From Chimaeribacter arupi (GTDB taxonomy: Bacteria; Pseudomonadota; Gammaproteobacteria; Enterobacterales; Enterobacteriaceae), in contig NZ_PJZI01000021.1 in NCBI RefSeq assembly GCF_002858805.1, positions 1 through 64,000 of the forward strand: a DNA stretch of 64,000 nt. The letters are read 5' to 3'. Shown in pieces: positions 8,427 through 17,502 of this stretch. The stretch's first letter is position 1. Each line of letters opens with the position of its first letter. A program made the position numbers and the translations under genes. Below the pieces are notes generated by a model, which was not told the DNA's origin, ran no database searches, and was given only the letters and a program-made list of their open reading frames with translations.

Positions 8427-9470
8427 TCACTCCGCGTCACGGTAATGGATGTCACTGACGGCACGCAGACGCTCAGCGGCCTGTTCAGCGGTCAGGTCAC
8501 GCTGGGTTTCTGCCAGCATCTCGTACCCGACCATAAATTTGCGCACTGATGCAGAGCGCAACAGCGGCGGATAGAAGTGGGCGTGCAGCTGCCAGTGCGC
8601 GTGGTCGCCGTCGGTAAACGGCGCGCCGTGCCAGCCCATCGAGTAGGGGAAGGAGCACTGGAACAGGTTGTCATAACGGCTGGTGAGTTTTTTCAGCGCC
8701 AGCGCCAGATCGCGCCGCTGGTCGTCCGTGAGGTCAGTCAGGCGCAGCACGGCGGCTTTCGGCAACAGCAGGGTTTCGAACGGCCACGCCGCCCAGTAGG
8801 GCACCACCGCCAGCCAGTGTTGTGTCTCAACCACCGTGCGGCTGCCGTCGGCCAGCTCACGCTGCACATAATCCACCAGCATCGGGGAGCCGTACTGTTG
8901 CAGGTAATCACGCTGCAACCGGTCTTCGCGCTCCGCCTCATTCGGCAGGAAGCTGTTGGCCCACACCTGGCCGTGCGGGTGCGGGTTGGAACAGCCCATC
9001 GCCGCGCCTTTGTTCTCAAACACCTGCACCCACGGGTAGGTTTTGCCCAGCTCAGCACTCTGTTCCTGCCAGGTTTTCACCACCGCCTCCAGCGCCTCCA
9101 GCGAAAGCTGCGGCAGGGTTTTGCTGTGGTCAGGCGAGAAGCAGATCACCCGGCTGGTGCCGCGTGCGCCCTGGCAGCGCATCAGCGGGTCTTCACTCTC
9201 CGGCGCGGCCGGGGTGTCCGGCATCAGCGCGGCAAAGTCATTGGTGAACACATAGGTGTCCGGGTAATCCGGGTTCACATCGCCGGTGACGCGGGTGTTG
9301 CCGGGGCAGAGGAAACAATCGGGATCATGGCTCGGTAACGTTTCCAGCGCCGGGGATTCCTGCTGGCCTTGCCACGGGCGTTTGGCACGGTGTGGGGAGA
9401 CCAGGATCCATTGATCGGTCAGCGGGTTGTAACGGCGATGCGGATGATCAACCGGGTTAAAAATCGACAT
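8427..9470 (-). CDS. galT: galactose-1-phosphate uridylyltransferase
   Basis: A 347-residue enzyme (E. coli 348) exchanging UMP between UDP-glucose and galactose-1-phosphate. It contains the active-site HPHGQVW motif (the nucleophilic His of HxH), the zinc-ligand region DCFLCPGN and [20 protein letters not shown] near the C-terminus. It is first in the operon here. In E. coli galE precedes it, but no epimerase gene is present in the 412 bases up to modF, so galE must be elsewhere if the Leloir pathway is complete. Confidence 0.97.
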   Translation of the reverse strand: MSIFNPVDHPHRRYNPLTDQWILVSPHRAKRPWQGQQESPALETLPSHDPDCFLCPGNTRVTGDVNPDYPDTYVFTNDFAALMPDTPAAPESEDPLMRCQGARGTSRVICFSPDHSKTLPQLSLEALEAVVKTWQEQSAELGKTYPWVQVFENKGAAMGCSNPHPHGQVWANSFLPNEAEREDRLQRDYLQQYGSPMLVDYVQRELADGSRTVVETQHWLAVVPYWAAWPFETLLLPKAAVLRLTDLTDDQRRDLALALKKLTSRYDNLFQCSFPYSMGWHGAPFTDGDHAHWQLHAHFYPPLLRSASVRKFMVGYEMLAETQRDLTAEQAAERLRAVSDIHYRDAE

Positions 9471-9579
9471 AACGTAAACCTTCCTTAATCCGAACGGCCC
9501 TGAGGGTCGCCATCAGGGCATCTGGCCCAGGGGCATAACAGGGAACAGCAACAGGGAGCACCGCCTGCCGGCGCACGAG

Positions 9580-9595
9580 CTGTAATCGCTTCCAC
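9580..9595. promoter_or_regulatory. GalR/GalS-type operator 1
   Basis: CTGTAATCGCTTCCAC matches GTGTAANCGNTTNCAC except for the first base. It lies about 110 bases before galT, downstream of the likely promoter, like the internal gal operator of E. coli. Confidence 0.75.
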
Positions 9596-9640
9596 TTCCA
9601 GCCATCACGGCTCGCGCTTTTCTGTCGCAAAATCTGCTGA

Positions 9641-9649
9641 AAGATAGCA
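9641..9649 (-). promoter_or_regulatory. extended -10 promoter of galTKM
   Basis: On the minus strand TGC-TATCTT is an extended -10 element that resembles the E. coli galP1 sequence TGCTATGGT. It sits between operators 1 and 2, as galP1 sits between the two operators of E. coli. A half-site like TGGATCACC about 25 bases upstream might bind CRP, which is a guess. Confidence 0.55.
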
Positions 9650-9686
9650 TGGGCGCGCGCAGGAAAAGGTGATCCAGGCTTTAAAA

Positions 9687-9702
9687 ATGGAATCGCTTAC
9701 AC
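9687..9702. promoter_or_regulatory. GalR/GalS-type operator 2
   Basis: ATGGAATCGCTTACAC matches GTGTAANCGNTTNCAC at all but two fixed positions. Its centre is 107 bases from operator 1, close to the 113-114 base spacing that supports DNA looping at E. coli gal. Confidence 0.65.
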
Positions 9703-9817
9703 CGGAAAGCCTAGCATAAGCCCCGGTGAAAAAGCAGCAGGTGTTTGGCTGAAAAAGCGTGGGGCGGGCATCAGGCGTTAAGCGACGTGATGGGCGGAAC
9801 AGCATGGCTGCCGTGAA

Positions 9818-9833
9818 GTGTAATCGCTTCCAC
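9818..9833. promoter_or_regulatory. GalR/GalS-type operator 3
   Basis: GTGTAATCGCTTCCAC matches the consensus at every fixed position, making it the best of the three. It lies 131 bases beyond operator 2, only 50 bases after the modF stop. An extra distal operator is not part of the E. coli arrangement. Confidence 0.75.
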
Positions 9834-9882
9834 TTGGCGGGCAGCCTGAACAGGGCAACGGGGCAGGCATGCCCCTTATGCG

Positions 9883-11352
9883 TCAGAGTGGCTCAATCGG
9901 GTAGCGGTAGCTGCCGCCGTCCGGCACAAAACTGAGCCGGTGGGTAATGCACTGCGGCGCGTCTTCCGCGTGGTGTGACACAAACAGCAGTTGCGTATCC
10001 CCTTCGCCAATCAGCACATCGATCCAGCGGCGTACCAGCTGGCGGTTCAGCGGGTCCAGCCCCTGTAACGGCTCGTCGAGGATCAGCAGTGCCGGGTGTT
10101 TCACCAGCGCGCGGGCAATCAGCGCCAGCCGCTGTTGCCCCCAGGAGAGGCTGTGGAACGGCGCCTCGGCCGCTGCGCCGTCCAGGCCGAGCAGCGCCAG
10201 CCATTGCTGGGTCAGCTGTTGCTGGCGGTCGGACGCCGCCTGATAGATGCCGATGGAGTCAAAGAAGCCGGAGAGGATCACCGTACGCACGCTGGCGCTG
10301 ACGCGATACTCCAGATGCAGGCTGCTGCTGACGTAGCCGATATGCTTTTTGATGTCCCAGATGGTTTCCCCGCTGCCGCGCCGGCGGCCGAACAGCGTTA
10401 AGTCGTTGCTGTAGCCCTGCGGGTGGTCGCCGGTGACGAGGCTCAGCAGCGTGGATTTGCCCGCCCCGTTCGGCCCGACAATCTGCCAGTGCTCGCCGGG
10501 GTTCACCTGCCAGTCGAGGCCGTTGAGGATCGGGCGGTCGTTATAGGACACCACGCCGTGGCGCAGCACAATCCGCGGCTGATCCGGCGGCAGGGTGGGG
10601 CGGCGCTGCGGCTCCTCGGTCTCCGGCAGGGCCAGCCCCGCCAGCTGCTCACTGTGCGCCAGTTGCGCCACCAGCGCCTGAGACATCACCTCTGCGCGGG
10701 GGCCGGTGGTGGTGAGGTGGCAGTCGGCCAATACCCCGACCTGCGCGATAAACGCCGGGATCTCATCAAAGCGGTTCAGCACCAGCACCAGCGTAATGCC
10801 CTGTTGCGACAGCGTACCGAGCAGCGCAGCCAGCTGGCCGCGTGACGTCACATCCAGCCCGTCAAACGGCTCGTCAAGGATCAGCAGGTCCGGGGCGGCC
10901 ATCAGGGCCTGGCACAGCAACGTTTTGCGTGTTTCGCCGGTAGAGAGGTATTTGAAGCGGCGGCCCAGCAGCGGCGTAATGCCGAATTGTGCCGCCAGCG
11001 CCGCACAGCGCGCCGGGTCGCGGTGGTTTTCCTGAATGATGTCGGCGGTGGTGCGGCCGGTGTCATCCTCATCGGCGCTCAGCAGGTCAGTGTTGTTACG
11101 CTGCCACTCTTCGCTCACCAGCTTTTGCAGCTGTTCGAAGGAGAGGCGGGCAACCCGGGTGAAGTCGCTGTGGCGGGAGCCGGCCAGTTGCACCAGCTCC
11201 CCGGCCAGCGCGCGGGCCAGCGCCGATTTGCCGCTGCCGTTGGCCCCGACAAACGCCCAGCTCTCCCCGGCGTTCAGGCGCAGATCCGGCAGGTGAAGGG
11301 TGCGGGTATCGCTCAGGCGGAACAGGCCTTGCGTAATCTGCAATGACGACAT
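9883..11352 (-). CDS. modF: ModF, tandem ABC ATPase of the molybdate regulon
   Basis: A 489-residue cytoplasmic protein (E. coli 490) made of two ABC ATPase domains and no membrane segment. The first has Walker A GANGSGKSA and signature LSTGETRK. The second has Walker A GPNGAGKST, signature LSWGQQRL and Walker B LLILDEP. ModF is encoded with modE in enterobacteria, but its biochemical role is not settled; it resembles PhrA-like photorepair and non-transport ABC proteins. It follows modE after 122 bases in the same orientation. Confidence 0.94.
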   Translation of the reverse strand: MSSLQITQGLFRLSDTRTLHLPDLRLNAGESWAFVGANGSGKSALARALAGELVQLAGSRHSDFTRVARLSFEQLQKLVSEEWQRNNTDLLSADEDDTGRTTADIIQENHRDPARCAALAAQFGITPLLGRRFKYLSTGETRKTLLCQALMAAPDLLILDEPFDGLDVTSRGQLAALLGTLSQQGITLVLVLNRFDEIPAFIAQVGVLADCHLTTTGPRAEVMSQALVAQLAHSEQLAGLALPETEEPQRRPTLPPDQPRIVLRHGVVSYNDRPILNGLDWQVNPGEHWQIVGPNGAGKSTLLSLVTGDHPQGYSNDLTLFGRRRGSGETIWDIKKHIGYVSSSLHLEYRVSASVRTVILSGFFDSIGIYQAASDRQQQLTQQWLALLGLDGAAAEAPFHSLSWGQQRLALIARALVKHPALLILDEPLQGLDPLNRQLVRRWIDVLIGEGDTQLLFVSHHAEDAPQCITHRLSFVPDGGSYRYPIEPL

Positions 11353-11474
11353 GGTGGTATCCCTTTTTGTGCAACCAGTTTGGGTTAGGGATAAGCGGCT
11401 GTCCGGGTGAAGTCAATTGACAAATCTGCAAACTGTTAACGCTGAAAATGCAACTATCTGATAAATAAAAGCAA

Positions 11475-12266
11475 TCAGCACAGCGTGGCAATAATCACCT
11501 GATCCGGTTGCACCTGCGCGGCCACCGCCAGGCCCGGTGCCAGCGCCAGCGCGGCAACCTGCACGTTCGGCACCGTGGCGCACAGCGTCTCCTCACCGGC
11601 AAAGGTCAGCAGCACTTCGCTGTTCTCCTGGCCGGGATTGAGGCTGCTGACCACGCACGCAAACTGGTTGCTGCCGGCCGGGGCGGGCGCCCCGGCTGCC
11701 GCCAGCGTTACCCACGGCGCTTTGATCAGCGCCAGCACCTCTTTGCCCGGCTGCAACTGCAACCGGTCGGCGCTCTGCTCCGTCAAGGCCGCCAGCAACC
11801 GGGTCTGCCCGTCCGCCAGCAGCAACTGCACCTGTTGCTGCACATGCTGGTGGCCGCGATCGACCACGGTGGCGAAAAACTGGTTACGGGCGCTGGTCTG
11901 CAACGAGACACGCGCCACCGCCGCCAGCAGGCTGTCGAGCGGCAGGGCGTCATCGTTGAGCACATCAAACGCTTTTTGCTGAATCTGGGTCAGCAGGTCA
12001 TAGAGTTGGATCAGCCGCCGGCCGTAACGCGTCAGCGTGGCCCCGCCGCCGCCTTTGCCGCCGGTGGCGCGCTCCACCAGCGTTTGTTCGCCCAGCTGGT
12101 TCATCTCATTGATCGCATCCCAGGCGCTCTTGTAGCTGATGCCCGCCAGTTTCGCCCCCTGGCTGATGGAGCCGGTGGCCTGCACCTGCTTCAGCAGGGC
12201 GATGCGGCGCGGGTCGGCAAACAGGTGTTGGTCAAGTTTCAGGGTCAGCAAAATGTCAGCGTGCAT
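11475..12266 (-). CDS. modE: molybdate-responsive transcriptional regulator ModE
   Basis: A 263-residue protein (E. coli 262). The N-terminal winged helix-turn-helix domain includes GSISQGAKLAGISYKSAWDA and the segment RATGGKGGGGATLTRYG. Two C-terminal Mop/TOBE domains bind molybdate, with SARNQ at the first. The dimer represses modABC and activates genes such as moaA when molybdate is present. Probable ModE sites occur at 12710-12733 and 31394-31417. I chose the ATG at 12266 (MHADILLTLK) to match the E. coli start; a longer frame to 12470 has no family support. Divergent from acrZ. Confidence 0.95.
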   Translation of the reverse strand: MHADILLTLKLDQHLFADPRRIALLKQVQATGSISQGAKLAGISYKSAWDAINEMNQLGEQTLVERATGGKGGGGATLTRYGRRLIQLYDLLTQIQQKAFDVLNDDALPLDSLLAAVARVSLQTSARNQFFATVVDRGHQHVQQQVQLLLADGQTRLLAALTEQSADRLQLQPGKEVLALIKAPWVTLAAAGAPAPAGSNQFACVVSSLNPGQENSEVLLTFAGEETLCATVPNVQVAALALAPGLAVAAQVQPDQVIIATLC

Positions 12267-12435
12267 GTCGTCATCCAGCAGCGGAAGAGGAAAAAAGGAT
12301 TGTCGCTGATTGAAGGCAGTGAGGCAAACCGCGGCGGTTGGTGAATTGCTAACGCCCCGGCGCGCAATCATTGCTATTATCGGTGCATGACGCGCGCGGC
12401 ATGTGCCGCATAACGCACAGCTAAGTGAGGCGAAA

Positions 12436-12606
12436 ATGTTGGAATTGTTAGAGAGTCTGGTATTTGCCATCGTGATGGTGCCGGTGGTGATGGCGATTAT
12501 CCTCGGCCTGATTTATGGCCTGGGGTCGGTGTTCAACGTCTTCTCGAAGATCGGGCATCCTAAAGAGAGCCGCAACGGCAACACACAGGCCGGCGCCCGC
12601 CACTAA
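12436..12606 (+). CDS. acrZ: AcrZ, small membrane partner of the AcrAB-TolC pump
   Basis: A 56-residue protein with one membrane helix. The N-terminal part [18 protein letters not shown] and the following hydrophobic run are almost identical to E. coli AcrZ (49 residues), which binds AcrB in the inner membrane and favours export of some drugs. The tail after residue 40 ([14 protein letters not shown]) differs and is a little longer. The start at 12436 follows AGTGAGGCGAAA. Position between modE and modA is as in E. coli. Confidence 0.95.
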   Translation: MLELLESLVFAIVMVPVVMAIILGLIYGLGSVFNVFSKIGHPKESRNGNTQAGARH

Positions 12607-12622
12607 CGCCCCGTATGACCCC

Positions 12623-12648
12623 GCCCGGCCCTTGTGCCGGGCTTTTTT
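12623..12648 (+). terminator. terminator of acrZ
   Basis: GCCCGGC-CCTTGT-GCCGGGC followed by TTTTTT, 16 bases after the acrZ stop. Confidence 0.9.
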
Positions 12649-12700
12649 ATGCCGCCCATCAAGTTCTGTTTTTTGCGGCCGATAAACCGAATGACAAGGT

Positions 12701-12733
12701 TTGTCACGACGTTATATCCTTTGCTATATAACG
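12701..12733 (+). promoter_or_regulatory. modABC promoter with overlapping ModE operator
   Basis: CGTTATAT-N8-ATATAACG (12710-12733) is a perfect 8-base inverted repeat of the ModE operator type. TTGTCA (12701-12706) and TATATA (12725-12730), 18 bases apart, form a promoter whose -10 lies inside the operator, as expected for repression by molybdate-bound ModE. Confidence 0.85.
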
Positions 12734-12752
12734 TAACCCGGAGACTGTCCTG

Positions 12753-13565
12753 ATGCCCTTGCTGACCAAAAAAAGCCTGCTTACCCTGACACTGCTCTCT
12801 GCCCTGACTTCCCAGGCGCAGGCGGCGGAGAAAATCACCGTGTTTGCTGCCGCGTCGCTGACCAACGCGTTGCAGGATATCGCGCTGGATTACCAGAAAA
12901 CCCACCCGGTGGAGATCGTCTCCTCGTACGCCTCCTCGTCAGTGCTGGCGCGGCAGATTGAGCAGGGCGCCCCGGCGGATCTCTTTATCTCAGCTGACCA
13001 GCAATGGATGGATTACGCGGCGGCGAAACAGCAGATCATCCCCTCAAGCCGTTACACCCTGCTGGGCAATGATCTGGTGCTGATTGCCCCGGCGAAAGCC
13101 GGTGCCGCGAAGGTCACGCTGAATAAGCAGACCAACTGGACATCACTGCTGGCGGGGGAACGGCTGGCCGTGGGTGACCCGGACCACGTCCCGGCGGGGA
13201 TATATGCCAAAGAGGCGTTGCAGTCGCTCGGGGCCTGGGCGGCGCTGGAGCCGAAACTGGCGCGTGCCAATAATGTGCGCGCGGCGATGGCGCTGGTGGA
13301 GCGCGGCGAAGCGCCTTACGGCATCGTCTACGGTTCTGACGCGGTGGTCAGTGATAAAGTAAAGGTCGCGGGCACCTTCCCGGCCGACAGCCACAAGCCG
13401 GTGGAATACCCGATGGCAATGGTGAAAGATCACCAGACAGCCGCGGTCAGCGCCTTCTATGATTATCTGAAAGGGCCGCAGGCGGCGGCAGTCTTCACAC
13501 ATTATGGTTTCACCCCAACACAAGGCGGGCTTGCGCCCACCCAGAACGGATCGACTTCACACTGA
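12753..13565 (+). CDS. modA: molybdate-binding periplasmic protein ModA
   Basis: A 270-residue solute-binding protein with a signal peptide (about residues 1-24, ending SQAQA) and a mature start AEKITVFAAASLTNAL. The family pattern AAASL near the ligand site, SSYASSSVLARQIEQGAPAD and YGIVYGSDA are visible. It delivers molybdate to ModBC in the inner membrane. First gene of modABC; its stop overlaps the modB start by one base (TGATG). Confidence 0.95.
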   Translation: MPLLTKKSLLTLTLLSALTSQAQAAEKITVFAAASLTNALQDIALDYQKTHPVEIVSSYASSSVLARQIEQGAPADLFISADQQWMDYAAAKQQIIPSSRYTLLGNDLVLIAPAKAGAAKVTLNKQTNWTSLLAGERLAVGDPDHVPAGIYAKEALQSLGAWAALEPKLARANNVRAAMALVERGEAPYGIVYGSDAVVSDKVKVAGTFPADSHKPVEYPMAMVKDHQTAAVSAFYDYLKGPQAAAVFTHYGFTPTQGGLAPTQNGSTSH

Positions 13566-14254
13566 TGATCATAAGCGCGTATGAGTGGCAGGCGGTGCTG
13601 CTGAGTTTACAGGTGGCGGGCGTGGCGGTGCTGTGCAGCCTGCCGTTCGGCATCCTGATGGCCTGGGTGCTGGTGCGCTGCCGTTTTCCCGGCAAAGCCC
13701 TGCTCGACAGCCTGATCCACCTGCCGCTGGTACTGCCGCCGGTGGTCATCGGCTATTTGCTGCTGATTGGCCTGGGGCGACGCGGGCTGATTGGCGGCTG
13801 GCTGTATGACACCTTCGGCATCAGCTTCAGTTTCAGCTGGCGCGGCGCGGCGCTGGCCTCGGCGGTGGTCGCGTTCCCGCTGATGGTGCGCGCCATCCGG
13901 CTGGCGCTGGAAGCCATCGACCTGCGCCTGGAGCAGGCGGCGCGCACGCTGGGCGCGTCACCCTGGCGGGTCTTTTTCACCCTGACCTTGCCGCTGTCGC
14001 TGCCGGGCATCATTGTCGGCGCGGTGCTGGCCTTCGCCCGTTCGCTGGGTGAGTTCGGCGCGACCATCACCTTCGTCTCCAATATTCCGGGGGAGACCCG
14101 CACCCTGCCGCTGGCGATGTACACCCTGATTGAAACGCCGGGCGCAGAAGCGGCGGCGGCGCGGCTTTGTGTGATTGCGATTGTGCTGTCACTGGGCGCG
14201 CTGCTGCTCTCGGAGTGGCTGGCGCGCTGGAGCCAACGGCGGTTGGGGGCCTGA
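13565..14254 (+). CDS. modB: molybdate ABC transporter permease ModB
   Basis: A 229-residue inner-membrane permease of the usual length with about five helices. The EAA loop that contacts the ATPase is visible as [20 protein letters not shown]. Its start overlaps modA by one base, and its stop overlaps modC by one base (TGATG at both junctions), so the three subunits are translationally coupled. Confidence 0.95.
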   Translation: MIISAYEWQAVLLSLQVAGVAVLCSLPFGILMAWVLVRCRFPGKALLDSLIHLPLVLPPVVIGYLLLIGLGRRGLIGGWLYDTFGISFSFSWRGAALASAVVAFPLMVRAIRLALEAIDLRLEQAARTLGASPWRVFFTLTLPLSLPGIIVGAVLAFARSLGEFGATITFVSNIPGETRTLPLAMYTLIETPGAEAAAARLCVIAIVLSLGALLLSEWLARWSQRRLGA

Positions 14255-15312
14255 TGCTGGAACTCGATATAACGCAACAGCTCGGCGATCTGGCGTTGTC
14301 GGTGCAGGCCACGCTGCCTGCGCAGGGGATCACCGCCATCTTTGGCCTTTCCGGCGCGGGCAAAACCTCGCTGATCAATGTGATTGGCGGCCTGACGCGG
14401 CCCGATAGCGGCCACATCCGGCTTAACGGCCGCGTGCTGGTGGACACCGCCGCCAACCAGTGGCTGCCGCCGGAAAAACGCCGCATCGGTTACGTGTTCC
14501 AGGATGCGCGGCTGTTCCCGCACTACCGGGTTCGCGGCAACCTGACCTACGGTATGCCGCCCGCCCAGCGCGGGCAGTTCGACACGGTGGTGGCGCTGCT
14601 CGGTATTGAGCCGCTGCTGGATCGGCACCCGAATACCCTGTCCGGCGGTGAAAAGCAGCGGGTGGCGATTGGCCGGGCGCTGCTGACCGGGCCGGAGATG
14701 CTGCTGATGGATGAGCCGCTGGCTTCCCTGGATCTGCCGCGAAAACGTGAGCTGATGCCCTATCTGGAGCGGCTGGTGCGGGACGTCAAATTGCCGGTGC
14801 TCTACGTCACCCACAGCATGGATGAACTGCTGCGGCTGGCGCAGAACGTGCTGATGCTCGATCAGGGGCAGGTGCGCGCCGTCGGGCCGCTGGAGGAGGT
14901 GTGGGCCAGCAGCGCGCTGCGGCCGTGGCTGCCGAAAGAGGAGCAGAGCAGCGTGCTGCCGGTCACGGTGCTGGAGCACCACCCGCGTTACGCGATGAGC
15001 GCCCTGAGCCTCGGCGACCAGCACCTGTGGGTCAACCGGGTTGAGGCGGCGGCAGAGTCGCCGCTGCGCATCCGCATCCAAGCCGCTGATGTCTCGCTGG
15101 CGCTGCAACCGCCCACCGGCAGCAGCATCCGCAATATCCTGCGCGCCAAAGTGCTGGAGTGCCTGGAGGTCAGCGATCAGGTTGAAGTCAAACTGGCGGT
15201 GGGCGATCAGGTGCTCTGGGCGCGCATCTCCCCCTGGGCGCGGGACGAGTTGCTGATTAAGCCCGGTATGTGGCTCTACGCGCAGATCAAAAGCGTGTCG
15301 ATTTCTGGTTAG
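14254..15312 (+). CDS. modC: molybdate ABC transporter ATP-binding protein ModC
   Basis: A 352-residue ATPase, the same length as E. coli ModC. It has Walker [10 protein letters not shown], signature LSGGEKQR, Walker [12 protein letters not shown] and a C-terminal molybdate-binding Mop domain (from about residue 290) ending in [20 protein letters not shown] used the ATG at 14254 in the TGATG overlap with modB rather than an upstream in-frame start inside modB. No clear terminator follows. Confidence 0.95.
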   Translation: MLELDITQQLGDLALSVQATLPAQGITAIFGLSGAGKTSLINVIGGLTRPDSGHIRLNGRVLVDTAANQWLPPEKRRIGYVFQDARLFPHYRVRGNLTYGMPPAQRGQFDTVVALLGIEPLLDRHPNTLSGGEKQRVAIGRALLTGPEMLLMDEPLASLDLPRKRELMPYLERLVRDVKLPVLYVTHSMDELLRLAQNVLMLDQGQVRAVGPLEEVWASSALRPWLPKEEQSSVLPVTVLEHHPRYAMSALSLGDQHLWVNRVEAAAESPLRIRIQAADVSLALQPPTGSSIRNILRAKVLECLEVSDQVEVKLAVGDQVLWARISPWARDELLIKPGMWLYAQIKSVSISG

Positions 15313-15774
15313 GGCATCGGCGGGGGGCTGACGTCGCCCACCGGCTGCCCCCGTTTCTTGCCGTGATTCCCCGCCTGTTGCCCTGTCGCGCAGCAGGGCA
15401 GGAATAGGGGGTTATTTTCTTTATTATCAAAAATAACGCCCCAATAAATAAAGCGCGTGAGGGTGATAAACCCTGGCGGTCAATTAATACCTGCCTATTA
15501 TATATTTCCAATGACCAATAAAATACGTGAATGAATTAAAGATTATAATAATAATGTTTAGCGATATTAATTTTACACTATTAGGAATAGTGCTGTATGC
15601 TCAGCGCCCGATATGACCTGGGGTGCGCCGGGTTATTATTTCCGGCGGCGGCTGTCTGTTCAGGTTTATATTTATGGCTGTTTTACCGCGACAGCCAGCC
15701 CCATTAATTTTTATACGTTGTTGATACCCGCAGGGCCGGCGATGGCCGGGCCTGCTCCCGGATGAGAGTAAGCA
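15313..15774. other. AT-rich non-coding stretch between modC and the DsbA-like gene
   Basis: This 462-base stretch is distinctly AT-rich from about 15410 to 15600, unlike the flanking GC-rich genes. An imperfect GC hairpin lies at 15730-15758 (CAGGGCCGGC-GATG-GCCGGGCCTG). I see no gene with codon use or a ribosome binding site I would trust. Confidence 0.5.
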
Positions 15775-16440
15775 ATGATAAACAAAAAGAATATTCTTTA
15801 TTTTCTGGCGTATACCCTGCTGGTGATCGGCATTTCTTCTTGGTGTACCACGATGTGGATTGAGAAATTCGTGCTGAGTGGCGGCCAACAGGAAATGCTG
15901 GTTGATAAGGGGGAAGAGGGGGCGGCTAACTCACCGGTACGTGACGAGAATGCCATTATTGAAGTCTTCTCTTATGCCTGCCACTTTTGCCAGCAGTCAT
16001 CAAATGACGTGCAAGCCCTTGAAGCGAACATGCCTGCAGGTAAAAAAGTGGTCTATTTACATATTAATGATGGGTCAGGCAACTGGCTTTCCGGTTCAGC
16101 CCGTGTTTTCGCCACACTTAATGTCATGGGTATTGAAAAACAACACCGGGCGGCACTCTATGATGCGGTGATTAATCAGCAATTAAATACCTCTGATATA
16201 CAGCAATTTAATGCATGGTTAACCAAAAACGGGATTAATGTTGAAACCTATCGCCAGGCCGAAGCCTCAGCGGAGGTGGCCGACGCGCTCGATTATATGA
16301 AAGCAGTCACCGCCTATTATAAAATCAATGGCACCCCCGCCTTTATTATCGGAAAACGGTGGGTGGCTTACCAGGACAGCGAATTTGGTGAGTTTTCTAA
16401 AAAAATGATTGGGCTGCTCGCCTCGCAAGATAAACCATAA
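15775..16440 (+). CDS. membrane-anchored DsbA-like thiol:disulfide oxidoreductase
   Basis: A 221-residue protein with an N-terminal membrane helix (about residues 7-23), a short linker and a thioredoxin-fold domain of the DsbA type. The active site is Cys69-His-Phe-Cys72 and the cis-Pro loop is GTPAF with Pro188. It should face the periplasm, held by an uncleaved anchor. The helical insertion between these motifs fits DsbA/ScsC-like proteins. Substrate and redox direction cannot be told from sequence. Codon use is AT-richer than the neighbours, and the gene sits between modC and ybhA where E. coli has none, suggesting acquisition. The start follows GAGAGTAAGCA. Confidence 0.8.
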   Translation: MINKKNILYFLAYTLLVIGISSWCTTMWIEKFVLSGGQQEMLVDKGEEGAANSPVRDENAIIEVFSYACHFCQQSSNDVQALEANMPAGKKVVYLHINDGSGNWLSGSARVFATLNVMGIEKQHRAALYDAVINQQLNTSDIQQFNAWLTKNGINVETYRQAEASAEVADALDYMKAVTAYYKINGTPAFIIGKRWVAYQDSEFGEFSKKMIGLLASQDKP

Positions 16441-16462
16441 GGCGGCCACAGGTGGAAATGCT

Positions 16463-16482
16463 CCCCGCCCATCAGGGCGGGG
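16463..16482. terminator. GC hairpin between the DsbA-like gene and ybhA
   Basis: CCCCGCCC-ATCA-GGGCGGGG is a perfect 8-base stem between two convergent genes but lacks a T run on either side. It is a possible terminator only. Confidence 0.4.
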
Positions 16483-16488
16483 AAACGG

Positions 16489-17310
16489 TTACTGCAAAAT
16501 CTCTTTGGTGATCACGTCCGCAATGCCCGGCTCCTCATTGGTGCCAATCACGCGGGCGGCGCGCTCTTTGATGTAGTCATCCGCGTTGCCCATCGCCACG
16601 CCCAGCCCGGCGGTTTCCAGCATCGAGAGATCGTTATAGTTATCACCAAACGCCAGCACATCCTTCATGGTCATGCCCTGCGCCTCCACCCACTCCTGCA
16701 GGCGTTTGCCTTTGCTGTTGCCGCCTTTGGCGACGTCCACCTGGTCGTGCCATGACCATTCACACGCCAGCCCCAGCCGCTCCTCAACCTCCACGGTAAA
16801 GGCTTTCAGCGCTTTCAGGTCAGGGTGGGTGGTGGCAAATTTCCAAATAGCCTCTGCTTCCTGTGCTGCCTCACGCAGGCTGTTGACCTGCAAAATGGTG
16901 GGGCGCTGCGCTTCCGGCAGGGTCTCCGCCCATGCCAGTGAACGCAGCACATGATCGGTCGGGCGCTCATACAGCATCGCATTGTCCACATACAACATGC
17001 CGTGAATCTTAGAGTGATCCAGCATGGTGATCACCTCCTGCGCCAGCTCTTCCTGTAGTGGGTCAGACGCCAGCACCTTTTTGTTCTGGTAGTCATACAG
17101 GTAGGTGCCGTTACAGCAGATGGCCGGGGTATCGAGCTTCAGCGCCTGGTAGAACGGGTGGATGGCGACATGGTGGCGGCCGGTCACTACCAGCACCTTC
17201 ACGCCCTGTTCACGGGCGGCCTGAATGGCCTTCAAAGATTCCGGGAGGATACGTTTTTGACGGTCAAGCAGTGTGCCGTCGAGATCGAGCGCAATTACGC
17301 GATAGGTCAT
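16489..17310 (-). CDS. ybhA: HAD-family phosphatase YbhA (pyridoxal phosphate phosphatase type)
   Basis: A 273-residue Cof-type HAD hydrolase (E. coli 272). Motif I is ALDLDGTLLD with the nucleophile Asp, motif II is VVTGRHH, and motif IV is FGDNYNDLSML. E. coli YbhA dephosphorylates pyridoxal phosphate and some sugar phosphates, and that role is inferred here. I chose the ATG at 17310 (MTYRVIALDLDG) to match the family start; an extension to 17394 has no similarity I know. Divergent from pgl, as in E. coli. Confidence 0.93.
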   Translation of the reverse strand: MTYRVIALDLDGTLLDRQKRILPESLKAIQAAREQGVKVLVVTGRHHVAIHPFYQALKLDTPAICCNGTYLYDYQNKKVLASDPLQEELAQEVITMLDHSKIHGMLYVDNAMLYERPTDHVLRSLAWAETLPEAQRPTILQVNSLREAAQEAEAIWKFATTHPDLKALKAFTVEVEERLGLACEWSWHDQVDVAKGGNSKGKRLQEWVEAQGMTMKDVLAFGDNYNDLSMLETAGLGVAMGNADDYIKERAARVIGTNEEPGIADVITKEILQ

Positions 17311-17502
17311 AGCGGGTCTCTTTATCGAAAGTGAATAAAAGTCAGCCTGTTCAGAAGATAGTACACGCGAACGCCGGATGGGGAAAACGCACACGGCACT
17401 TTGCGGCAGCGGGCTGAATGGTTATGGTAGAGGATTACCGACCCCGTACATTGACTTACGCCACCCATGCTGCTGTTTTCGGCAGCTGTAAAAGGAGAGA
17501 CC

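Noticed and set aside
9471-9882. A possible short galE remnant
   Set aside because: No frame or nucleotide stretch resembling the epimerase N-terminus (GGxGYIG type motif) can be seen; only regulatory sites are present.
13753-15108. 451-codon open frame antisense to modB and modC
   Set aside because: It spans two well-identified genes, and its product shows no family features.
15287-15511. 74-codon minus-strand frame downstream of modC
   Set aside because: It starts within an AT-rich region, overlaps the modC end, has no convincing ribosome binding site and no recognisable product.
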